A stretch of 64,000 nt of DNA from NCBI RefSeq assembly GCF_003437535.1, contig NZ_QSQT01000021.1:13485-77484 (forward strand), read 5' to 3'. Origin of the DNA: Phocaeicola plebeius (lineage in GTDB: Bacteria > Bacteroidota > Bacteroidia > Bacteroidales > Bacteroidaceae). Positions 1 to 8,542 of this stretch are shown here, in pieces; position 1 is the stretch's first letter; every line of letters starts with the position of its first letter. A program made the translations under genes and the position numbers. Under the pieces are notes generated by a model. The model had not been told where the DNA came from. It saw only the letters and a program-made list of their open reading frames with translations, and did no database searches.

Positions 1-1289
1 ACGCGAAGTACCGTAGCCGAGTCGGTCAACTCCACCTGACAGATGGTCAGCACCTCCATTTTTTCTGTTTTCTTCCGCGGATGATGCACCAGTTTGTGAC
101 CGTCTTTCCATTCGATACGCATCGGCTGTTTGGGAGCCATCGAGCCTTTAATTTTCAGTTTCAGCCAACCTTTTGCATATCCACTCCAGCTGTCAACCAC
201 CTTTCCTTCCGGAGAAATCAATACAAAATGGGGAATTCCTCTGACACCATAACGAGCATACAGTCCGTTGTTCTCTTCCAAATCGTTCCAATTATTCCAG
301 GTCATGGCATGCGATTTAGAAGCCTCTTCCCATCCCTTCCGGTTCTCAATGCTCAGGCTGATCACCTCCAGGCTGTCCTTGTACATTTCACTGATTTCCT
401 TCAGTTCCGGTTGCGACATGATACAAGGACCGCATCCCCGACTCCAGAAGTCCAGCAAGATGTATTTTCCGCGAAACTCAGCCAGGCGGTGAACCTTTCC
501 TTCCAAGTCGTACATATCCGCATCGGCAGCTTCCTCGCCCACTTTCACTACAGTCGGCGGATTCAAGGCCAGATACACACTCTTCCCAATGGACGTTTCT
601 TTCTGTGCGTCATCCAGCAGATTGTACAACTGCTGCACTTCTTTTTTATACGGATAATCTTTACGGAACTTAACCGACATCCCCATCCAATGCAATTCAC
701 CCATCCAGGCTGCATTAATCGGCGATTGTTTCATAATCGCAATATTATGCTGGGCAATCTGATCACTCAACTTCTCTGTCAGCTGTTGCAGACTGTCTGC
801 TTGCGCACGGACCTGTTCTTTATTTCCTCCCTGCGCAGCCGACCTCATCAGTGCAAATTCTTGCATGGTCAACCGCTGAAATTCCTCCCATTCCTTATGG
901 GAAGCCTGTATCAGTTGCTGCTGGAATTGCTGCTCCTTGACATCGCTCTCTACTTTCCAGGAGTAAATATAAGGATTCTCTCCTTGTATGAGCAGATGAC
1001 TGCCAGGATTTACCCATAGTTCAAGCAACATGGGTGGGAATTTCGTATCATCACGTGCCATCAAGCCATAACCTTCCAGCTCGTTTCCGGCGGTAGTCAG
1101 TTCAAAACGGAATGTCCCGTTCTGCAGCGTATCGGTAGCTGCCATACTCCCCACGTTACCCTCTTGCTTCATCAAATAGAACACGGTTCCGTCGGGAATA
1201 TTCTTCAACTGACCTTCCACCACAAATTTCTCCTGTGCCTGTGCCCCCAATGCACCTAAGAGCAGACAGGCTAATACTTGTTTTCTCAT
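1..1289 (-). CDS. TlpA-like thioredoxin-fold protein (partial, C-terminus outside window)
   Basis: The reading frame is open from the ATG at 1289 to the window edge, so at least 429 residues are present and the C-terminus is missing. The N-terminus (MRKQVLACLLLGALGAQAQ) is a signal peptide. A DUF4369-like beta domain follows, then a charged helical linker. A thioredoxin fold carries the redox motif FWSRGCGPC near residue 281 and a cis-Pro segment (GVRGIPHFV). Proteins of this type are secreted thiol-disulfide oxidoreductases of the TlpA/ResA group in Bacteroidetes, where they probably keep periplasmic or surface proteins reduced. Sequence continues well past the thioredoxin fold, so there is an extra C-terminal region I cannot name. 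The gene follows the four permease genes by 38 bp and is probably the next gene of the same leftward operon. Confidence 0.85.
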   Translation of the reverse strand, partial: MRKQVLACLLLGALGAQAQEKFVVEGQLKNIPDGTVFYLMKQEGNVGSMAATDTLQNGTFRFELTTAGNELEGYGLMARDDTKFPPMLLELWVNPGSHLLIQGENPYIYSWKVESDVKEQQFQQQLIQASHKEWEEFQRLTMQEFALMRSAAQGGNKEQVRAQADSLQQLTEKLSDQIAQHNIAIMKQSPINAAWMGELHWMGMSVKFRKDYPYKKEVQQLYNLLDDAQKETSIGKSVYLALNPPTVVKVGEEAADADMYDLEGKVHRLAEFRGKYILLDFWSRGCGPCIMSQPELKEISEMYKDSLEVISLSIENRKGWEEASKSHAMTWNNWNDLEENNGLYARYGVRGIPHFVLISPEGKVVDSWSGYAKGWLKLKIKGSMAPKQPMRIEWKDGHKLVHHPRKKTEKMEVLTICQVELTDSATVLR

Positions 1290-1327
1290 GGATATTTTCA
1301 ATTTTAGGTTATTATACTACATTTATA

Positions 1328-3736
1328 TCACTCCCGCTTGATTTCTTCTGCCGGATTCACCCGGGATACCTGCCAAATACGGAAAGCTACCGTAAGGGCG
1401 ACGAACAAGGAGGCACTCAGGAAGAGGCAAAAATAGAAAGCCACCCCATGCTGGAAGAACACCGTATACAAGGTACTAAACTGCCTCAACAAGAATTCAA
1501 CCAACGCAAATCCCAACACAGCCGTCACCGTCAGTAAAGTAACATAAAGCCGGGCAAACAGCCAGACTATCTGACGCATTCCGGCACCGTTGATCTTTCG
1601 GATAGCCATCTCCTTCCGCCGATATTCCGTGTCGATGGTCACGGCTGAATACACGCCCAACAACGAAATCACCAGCACCACTACCGAAAAGAACAATACA
1701 ATTCCGCGGAGCTTGAACTCAAGCGCCTGTGACTCACGGATGTCGTCCATGAACGTGCTTACCTTCACTTCCACACTTTCCGGCAACGTCTTTTTCAGTA
1801 TCTTCCTGACCTCCTGAAAGACGGTTTCCGCCTGTCCTTCCTTACATTTTATATAGCAATGCCCACAATAATCATCGAACCCGCTCAGGAGGAATATAAA
1901 TCCTTCACTATCATAATACACACTGGACACAAATGTCTGGCACACTCCTTTAACCGTGTAGGCATCTCCGTCAAAATTATAAAGCGGTTTCCCCATGATG
2001 TCCGTTCCGAGACGATGAGATAATGCCTCGTCTATCACCAAATCGGACGATTCACGCGGCGTATGTCCCGACCGCATCGGAATGTGCATGAAACGAAAGA
2101 AACCGGAAGTTATACGCATCACATTTACATCCACATAACTGCCTTTATTATCTTTCTCCGTATACATACCCGTACCGGAAACACCTCCCAAATAATTGAT
2201 GTCGGCCGGAAGCACCTCTTCGACTCCCGACAAGTTTTTAAACTGATGTATCAGATCCTGCTTCTGCACGGCGTTCATAAAGGAAAAATCCATCGGAATG
2301 CTCAAAATCTGCTCTTTTTCCTCCAAGCTCAATGTCCCGAACAAGGTACGTCCCGTTTTATCCGATTGCAGATAAAGTGCCGCTGCCAGTGAGATAAAAA
2401 CCCAACAGATGAACAACTGCACTCCCAACAACAGATTCCGCAGTCGTCTCTTTCCTCCCCGGTGCACACCGCCAGTCACCCCTGCATGCACCTGCATGCG
2501 ACGTACCTTCCACACGACTATTCCACACACCCAAGCACATACTCCCAACAAACCAGCCAGATACTCAAGGCTCTGTACCATCAACAGAGAAGCGTCAAAC
2601 TGCAAATACAATCCGGCCATTTCCAGTCTCAACCAGGGAGCCATCACCTCGATGCAGACACCGGTCAACAGGCCGGCCAGCAAAACCAACAAGGCAGACT
2701 GTGTAAACAGTTGGACGAAAAGACTGCCTCCGGACGCTCCCGCCACTCGCCGGATACTGAATTCACGCATACGAGTAAGGAAAGACCCCGCGAGCAGATG
2801 AAAGAAATTAAGCAAGGCCACCAGTAAAATCAATACCCCGGCTACCATTGTAGTCCATACCATCGTACGAAGTAGTCCCCCATTCCAGTCCCTATCTCCC
2901 ATCAGATGAGCTTCCACCGCAAAACTTGTATCATGCATCCGATGCGTCTGTTCACTACGATAAAACCACTCATTGAGTTGCTCCGGAGTAAAACCCTCAC
3001 GCAGCAACGCATACGTAAAGGAACTGATAATGGCATAACGGGCATCATTCTGGATGATTCCTTCCGAATCGTTGAGGGAAAACATATCCAGATGCTTCAT
3101 AAAAGCAATACTGTTGTTCTCTGGAATATCCTCAATCACTGCCTGAATGGTATAAACCGCTCCACCGGTACGTGGAGTAGAATCCGGCGAAGTGTACAAC
3201 CGGCGCATCAGTACCAGCTGTTTTCCTACCGCCTGTCGAATATCCCCATATACCCGGCGTGCCATACTTTCGCTCACGACCAATGAATTTGGCATCATCT
3301 TGCTCACTTCAGCCGAACCGCACAAAATCTTAGGAGTCAATACTTGGAAAAAGGAAGAATCCGTCTCTGCCACGGCGAAGGAATAAGGTAACTGCTTCCC
3401 GTCGGGCATCTCCACGTTGAAAGGCCGTTCTATCGGTGAATAATCCACCACACACAACGCCTCAATCCCATCCGGCTTTTGAAGACGCAGTTCCTCGGCC
3501 AACGTCGCAGGAGTACAATCCAACACCTTCTCTTCTTTCATGTCACGAATATTGAGTTCGGCAATCCGTTCATAGTTTGCAAAACAATGATTCATGCTAA
3601 AAGCATAACGGACTAAATACAAACAAATGCTGAAACACAGCAAGGCCACTCCCACTCCAGCCAACGCAATCAGGTGCTGTGTCTTGTATTTCCACAAATT
3701 GCGGAAGGCTACTTTCAAATAATGCGTAATCATCAT
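1328..3736 (-). CDS. FtsX/MacB-type ABC transporter permease A
   Basis: This 802-residue membrane protein has a MacB-like layout present twice. A transmembrane helix lies near residue 22, followed by a periplasmic core domain and a block of helices around residues 290-400. A second helix near 435 leads to a second periplasmic domain and a C-terminal FtsX block from about 675. Each FtsX block carries the coupling motif of the family (EFSIRRVAGA and EMAIRKINGA). MacB/FtsX permeases are moved by a separate or fused ATPase and push substrates or signals across the periplasm with a TolC channel. No ATPase domain is present in this protein. It is the last of four tandem paralogues and the most diverged from B and C. 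Start could be either of two adjacent ATG codons. Confidence 0.88.
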   Translation of the reverse strand: MMITHYLKVAFRNLWKYKTQHLIALAGVGVALLCFSICLYLVRYAFSMNHCFANYERIAELNIRDMKEEKVLDCTPATLAEELRLQKPDGIEALCVVDYSPIERPFNVEMPDGKQLPYSFAVAETDSSFFQVLTPKILCGSAEVSKMMPNSLVVSESMARRVYGDIRQAVGKQLVLMRRLYTSPDSTPRTGGAVYTIQAVIEDIPENNSIAFMKHLDMFSLNDSEGIIQNDARYAIISSFTYALLREGFTPEQLNEWFYRSEQTHRMHDTSFAVEAHLMGDRDWNGGLLRTMVWTTMVAGVLILLVALLNFFHLLAGSFLTRMREFSIRRVAGASGGSLFVQLFTQSALLVLLAGLLTGVCIEVMAPWLRLEMAGLYLQFDASLLMVQSLEYLAGLLGVCAWVCGIVVWKVRRMQVHAGVTGGVHRGGKRRLRNLLLGVQLFICWVFISLAAALYLQSDKTGRTLFGTLSLEEKEQILSIPMDFSFMNAVQKQDLIHQFKNLSGVEEVLPADINYLGGVSGTGMYTEKDNKGSYVDVNVMRITSGFFRFMHIPMRSGHTPRESSDLVIDEALSHRLGTDIMGKPLYNFDGDAYTVKGVCQTFVSSVYYDSEGFIFLLSGFDDYCGHCYIKCKEGQAETVFQEVRKILKKTLPESVEVKVSTFMDDIRESQALEFKLRGIVLFFSVVVLVISLLGVYSAVTIDTEYRRKEMAIRKINGAGMRQIVWLFARLYVTLLTVTAVLGFALVEFLLRQFSTLYTVFFQHGVAFYFCLFLSASLFVALTVAFRIWQVSRVNPAEEIKRE

Positions 3737-3756
3737 AGATTCATTCTTGCTTTTCT

Positions 3757-6105
3757 TTATTCATTTTTCATTACTTCACTCGGGTTGATGCGGGAAGCCT
3801 TGTTTACCTGCCAAAGCAACGTAGCCACGGAAATCACTGCCACTATCAGGAAGGCTGCCAAGAACAGACCGACCGTCACCGGAGCCTTCACCACCAAATC
3901 GGCGGTATAATAATGAATGGCCAGCCAAGCCAGCGGCACTGCCACCACGGCTGCCAGCAACAGCATCCCCACGTAACGGCGAAGCAACAGCACATACAAG
4001 TCTTTCAGCATGGCACCGTTCACCTTGCGGATGGCAATCTCCCGATAACGCTGGCGGATGTCGAACAAGGAAATACCCAACAGGCCCAGACAGGAAATGA
4101 CAATGGCAATAAAGGCAAAAGCCGAGTAAATGGTAGCTACCTGCTGATCGGATTTATACAACTTCTGCACATCGTCCTTCAGCAACGAATACTGAAAGTT
4201 TTCCGTACCATATACTTCCCTTTCCAGCTTCCGCAGATAATCTATCACCTGAGAAAGTTTGCCCGGCTGACATGCTATCTGATACACGTCTCCCCGCATA
4301 GTAGGAGAAACCATAAACAGCATGGGACGTACCCCTTTGGAGATATGTCCGCTATAATAATCCTCTATCACTCCTACAATGGGACGGGCCGGCAAATCCG
4401 GAACAAATTCTTTCATACGGAAATCCAACACGGTAGCTCCCTCTAAAGAGGTGTATCCCAAAGCACGCAAAGCCGCCCGATTCACCACAAACCCGTCTTC
4501 TTCAACAGGTAGTTTCCCTTCCACAAGCTTCAAATTGAACAAGGTAAAGAATTCGGGAGTAGCAAAATTCTGATTCAATGAAACGGTTTCTCCCTTCGCA
4601 TTCTGAAACTCCGCCGTATAGTCGAAATCCAAAATGGAATACAAACCAGCTGTCCAACATGAAATGTCTGGACATTTACTCAACGCCTCATCAATCTGAG
4701 CAACACGCTGCTTCCGGGCCTGTATCGATTCATCGGTATAAGAGGCATAGTCAGTCGACTCATACACTAAGTTGGCATGAATCACATTTTCCACCTGAAA
4801 TCCCGGTGGAGTATTCAACAGCAAGTTGAGGTGACGATGGAAGAACAAGGCAAGGACAACCAGTACAATGGTTACCGTATATTGCACGAAAAGAAATCCC
4901 TGACGCAAGCGTATTGACTTCCTGTCATTCCCCGAACGAACCAGCGACATACCCAACGGGGATTTCCAGCACCGAACTACCGTGCATAATGATATGAGCA
5001 ACGGCAACCACACCAAAAGAGACAATGATACCCATACATCAAACGTCCCTACGGTAAACACCGTGTCAAACAAACGGTTGACAAAAGGTTGGACAAGTTC
5101 CACCACCGTCCAGGCCAGCAACAACGACAAGACCGACAGCACCAGATTCTCCCAGTACACCAACATGAAGAGAGGACGGGAGCCTGCTCCCCACACCCGA
5201 TGAAGCAGATAAATCCGTAATCGCTTGCCCAACAGCACCGCATACAAATTGATGTAATTAAGCAGGCCGATAAAGAATATAAAGATACACATGGCCGACA
5301 AGACATACAACTGAGCCCGGTTGCCCGACACACACATCGTAGGAGAAGTGCGGTACAACAAGCGTGACTCCCAATATACATCCTTCAGTGACAGGAGGGA
5401 GAAAGTGTACATACTGCCATCTCCCACCTGCGTAGGACGCAAGATCTTGCCTGCCTCATTTAATTTCTGAATATCCGCTCCCGGCACAAAACGGACAAAC
5501 TCCATGGGCATTCTTTCCCAAAGTGCTCCCGGCATTTCAGAAAGAATGGCATCTACCTGCAAGATAGACTTGTTTTCTGGAGTAGCGAAGATTCCGGATA
5601 CCGTCACTGATTTCCCGGTAGACAGGACAAAGGTCTCTCCAATGGGATTCTGCTTACCAAACAACTTATGTGCCAGATGCTCACTCAACAAAGCCATCCC
5701 TGGCTTTGAAAGGGAATATTCTCCTTGCAAAAGCTGATAACGGAACAGTTTCAGAAAGGTCGTATCGGCCACTATCATATTCACCTGCAAACGATTGTCC
5801 TTGTAACGTATCATGTCATGATCCAGCAGTGTGACCCGTGAACGTTGCATGACCAGTGACGGGTCTACAGCCAGCGTATCACCATTCAATGTGGAAGAGA
5901 CCAATGCATCGTTCTCGCCAATCTGACAACGAGACACATACACATTTTCCCGGTCCACACAATGGGTATCGACCGTCAGTTCCCGATGGATGTATCGAAG
6001 CAAAATGATGCAGCAGGCCAGACTGAATGCCAGCCCCAACAGATTAATCAGTGTGTACGTCCGTGCACGGAGCAGGAAACGTAATCCATAGCGTAATGTA
6101 TTCAT
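3757..6105 (-). CDS. FtsX/MacB-type ABC transporter permease B
   Basis: This 782-residue paralogue has the same double FtsX layout as its neighbours: N-terminal helix (residues 15-38), periplasmic core, central helices, second periplasmic domain and C-terminal FtsX block with motif REIAIRKVNGA. The first coupling motif is degenerate (LLHRVWGAG). Its first 56 residues differ from permease C at only two positions and its last 120 at about six, while the periplasmic domains between are clearly diverged. That pattern suggests recent duplication with homogenised ends, or domain exchange. It is separated from A by 20 bp and from C by 17 bp, so the genes are co-transcribed. No ATPase domain is present. 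Confidence 0.88.
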   Translation of the reverse strand: MNTLRYGLRFLLRARTYTLINLLGLAFSLACCIILLRYIHRELTVDTHCVDRENVYVSRCQIGENDALVSSTLNGDTLAVDPSLVMQRSRVTLLDHDMIRYKDNRLQVNMIVADTTFLKLFRYQLLQGEYSLSKPGMALLSEHLAHKLFGKQNPIGETFVLSTGKSVTVSGIFATPENKSILQVDAILSEMPGALWERMPMEFVRFVPGADIQKLNEAGKILRPTQVGDGSMYTFSLLSLKDVYWESRLLYRTSPTMCVSGNRAQLYVLSAMCIFIFFIGLLNYINLYAVLLGKRLRIYLLHRVWGAGSRPLFMLVYWENLVLSVLSLLLAWTVVELVQPFVNRLFDTVFTVGTFDVWVSLSLLVWLPLLISLCTVVRCWKSPLGMSLVRSGNDRKSIRLRQGFLFVQYTVTIVLVVLALFFHRHLNLLLNTPPGFQVENVIHANLVYESTDYASYTDESIQARKQRVAQIDEALSKCPDISCWTAGLYSILDFDYTAEFQNAKGETVSLNQNFATPEFFTLFNLKLVEGKLPVEEDGFVVNRAALRALGYTSLEGATVLDFRMKEFVPDLPARPIVGVIEDYYSGHISKGVRPMLFMVSPTMRGDVYQIACQPGKLSQVIDYLRKLEREVYGTENFQYSLLKDDVQKLYKSDQQVATIYSAFAFIAIVISCLGLLGISLFDIRQRYREIAIRKVNGAMLKDLYVLLLRRYVGMLLLAAVVAVPLAWLAIHYYTADLVVKAPVTVGLFLAAFLIVAVISVATLLWQVNKASRINPSEVMKNE

Positions 6106-6122
6106 ATAAATTTGTTTTTTTA

Positions 6123-8504
6123 TTATTCACTTTTCATTACTTCACTCGGATTGATACGGGAAGCCTTGTTCACCTGCCAGAGCAACGTAGCCACAGAAAT
6201 CACTGCTACTATCAGAAAGGCTGTCAGGAACAGACCGACCGTCACCGGAGCCTTCACCACCAAATCGGCGGTATAGTAGTGGATGGCCAGCCAAGCCAGC
6301 GGCACTGCCACCACGGCTGCCAGCAACAGCATCCCCACGTAACGACGAAGCAACAGTACATACAGGTCTTTCAGCATGGCACCGTTCACCTTGCGGATGG
6401 CAATCTCCCGGTAACGCTGGCGGATGTCGAACAGGGAAATGCCGAACAGCCCCAGACAGGATACGACAATGGCGATAAAGGCAAACGAAGTGTAAAGCAT
6501 TGCCATCCGACGGTCTGCCGCATATATCTGTTTCACCTGGTCGGAAAACAACGTATATTCAAATTCCTCTGTGCCATATATTTCACGTTCCACTTTTTTC
6601 AAGTAATCCATCACCGCAGCCAGACGTCCCGGACGGAATGACAACGTATACAGGTCACCGGAAGAGCCACGTCGCACCACAAATACCATCGGATGCACAC
6701 CCGCACTGATATGTCCGTCATAATAATCATCGATAACCGCTACAATAGAATGCGCTTCCGGGTTTTGAGCCCTCATCTTGTCATCTTCATACATCAATGT
6801 AGCTCCTTGACAGGAATCATACCCCAACTCCTTCAGTGCCGCACGGTTCACCACATAATACTCCCTGTCCCAATCTTCTTCCTCTTCCATTGAGGGAAGC
6901 GTTCCCTCTACAAAACGCAGCTCATAAAGCCGGAAGAAAGAAGGATTGGCATACCACATATACAAAAAAGCCGTACGCCCGTTGTTTCCTATAAACTTCA
7001 TTCCAAAATCACTGGAAGTCAGCGCAGATTGATCCGCTACCCAATACTCTATATCAGGGCAAGCTTTCATCTTGGCACCAAGTTGTTTCACTCGCTGCAC
7101 ACGTGCCTGTATGTCTTCCGGATTCTGATAGGAAGAAAAATCTTTCGATTCGTGCGCCAGATGCGCCACTAAAATATTCTCCGTACGATACCCCGGTTCG
7201 GTATTCAACAAAGTATCAAGCTGACGATTAAAATAAAATGCCAGTACCACCAATATCAAGGTAAGTACATACTGCAACAGCAACAGTCCCATCCTCGCCC
7301 GTACCGACTGCCCGGCCGTACTCACCAGACGAATGCCGACAGAAGGCAAGATACGCGTGAAACGGAAATACGGATAAAGCGAGGCCATCAACGGCAGGAA
7401 TACAAGTAACACCAAGGACAAATACCCATCGAAAGCTGTATAAGAGAAATCAAACCCGAAAAAGCGGGACACGGGCACCCGGGTCAGTTCAATGCATACC
7501 CACGCAAGCAGCACAGCCAGAGCGGAAAGCAGAAAGTTCTCGGCAAAAATCTGTGCAAAGACAGCTCCTCTTCCTGCTCCAAACACCCGGCGTATACCGT
7601 ATTCGTGCGTGCGTTTGAGCATAAAAATCATGTAAAGGTTGATGAAGTTCAGCAATCCGGTAACCAGCAGCAACGCACAGATACCCATAAATATCTGCAA
7701 CTGTCCCCAATCTCCCCATACATAAATAGGTGATTGTTCCCTTATTTCCAACTTGGAAAAGTAACATTCTTTCAAAGGTACGAAACGAAAGGTGTACACC
7801 CGTGTATCCGACGGATAGTGCGGATTCAGGCTGCGTGGATGTTTCCCTACTTGATTAAGCTTATTCATATCTGCTCCAGGTACAAAACGGTACAAATCCA
7901 GCGGCATCTTCTCCCACCTATTGGAAGAGGTATTTGCCAGAAGCAAATCGAAATTCAGCCAGGTTTTGTTGGTAGGAAGCCCAATCACGCCTTTCACCAC
8001 ATATTCTTGTCCGTTGGAATAAGTGATTGTCTTTCCGACAGGGTTGTCCGAACCAAAAACCTCCCGTGCATACGATTGGGTCAGTACTACTGAAGAAGGA
8101 TCGGTCAGGTTCTTTTCTCCCTGTATCAGCGGATAAGAGAACAGTTGAAAAAACGTACTGTCCGTAGCAAGGGCATCGCAACGGTAACGGTGTCCCTCAC
8201 TGACCAGAAAATCATTCTCCAACGGAACAAAACTACATTTCGTTTCTATCAGTTCAGGAGCAATCAGTACACTGTCATTCCGATAAGCTGCATAAGAGCC
8301 CCAATATGCACCTCCAGACACACTCACTTGCACGGCATACACTTTTTCCCGGTCTACACAATGGGTATCGACCGTCAATTCCCGATGGATGTATCGGAGC
8401 AAAATGATGCAGCAAGCCAGACTGAATGCCAGCCCCAACAGATTAATCAGTGTGTACGTCCGTGCACGAAGCAGGAAACGTAATGCATAGCGTAGTGTGT
8501 TCAT
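6123..8504 (-). CDS. FtsX/MacB-type ABC transporter permease C
   Basis: This 793-residue permease is built like B, with two FtsX blocks (coupling motifs YGIRRVFGAG and REIAIRKVNGA) around periplasmic domains. The membrane-embedded ends are nearly identical to permease B at both protein and DNA level. The region from about residue 57 to 670 is much less similar. In this family the periplasmic domain contacts partner proteins or substrate, so B and C may use the same motor and coupling surface but recognise different partners; this is inference. The gene sits 38 bp downstream of permease D in the same leftward operon. Confidence 0.88.
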   Translation of the reverse strand: MNTLRYALRFLLRARTYTLINLLGLAFSLACCIILLRYIHRELTVDTHCVDREKVYAVQVSVSGGAYWGSYAAYRNDSVLIAPELIETKCSFVPLENDFLVSEGHRYRCDALATDSTFFQLFSYPLIQGEKNLTDPSSVVLTQSYAREVFGSDNPVGKTITYSNGQEYVVKGVIGLPTNKTWLNFDLLLANTSSNRWEKMPLDLYRFVPGADMNKLNQVGKHPRSLNPHYPSDTRVYTFRFVPLKECYFSKLEIREQSPIYVWGDWGQLQIFMGICALLLVTGLLNFINLYMIFMLKRTHEYGIRRVFGAGRGAVFAQIFAENFLLSALAVLLAWVCIELTRVPVSRFFGFDFSYTAFDGYLSLVLLVFLPLMASLYPYFRFTRILPSVGIRLVSTAGQSVRARMGLLLLQYVLTLILVVLAFYFNRQLDTLLNTEPGYRTENILVAHLAHESKDFSSYQNPEDIQARVQRVKQLGAKMKACPDIEYWVADQSALTSSDFGMKFIGNNGRTAFLYMWYANPSFFRLYELRFVEGTLPSMEEEEDWDREYYVVNRAALKELGYDSCQGATLMYEDDKMRAQNPEAHSIVAVIDDYYDGHISAGVHPMVFVVRRGSSGDLYTLSFRPGRLAAVMDYLKKVEREIYGTEEFEYTLFSDQVKQIYAADRRMAMLYTSFAFIAIVVSCLGLFGISLFDIRQRYREIAIRKVNGAMLKDLYVLLLRRYVGMLLLAAVVAVPLAWLAIHYYTADLVVKAPVTVGLFLTAFLIVAVISVATLLWQVNKASRINPSEVMKSE

Positions 8505-8542
8505 ATTGTTTTCTTTTCTTATTTCTATATCATTCTTTTATA

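Noticed and set aside
81..1019. 312-codon open frame on the plus strand
   Set aside because: It is the antisense shadow of the thioredoxin-like gene, whose frame has a signal peptide and a CGPC motif.
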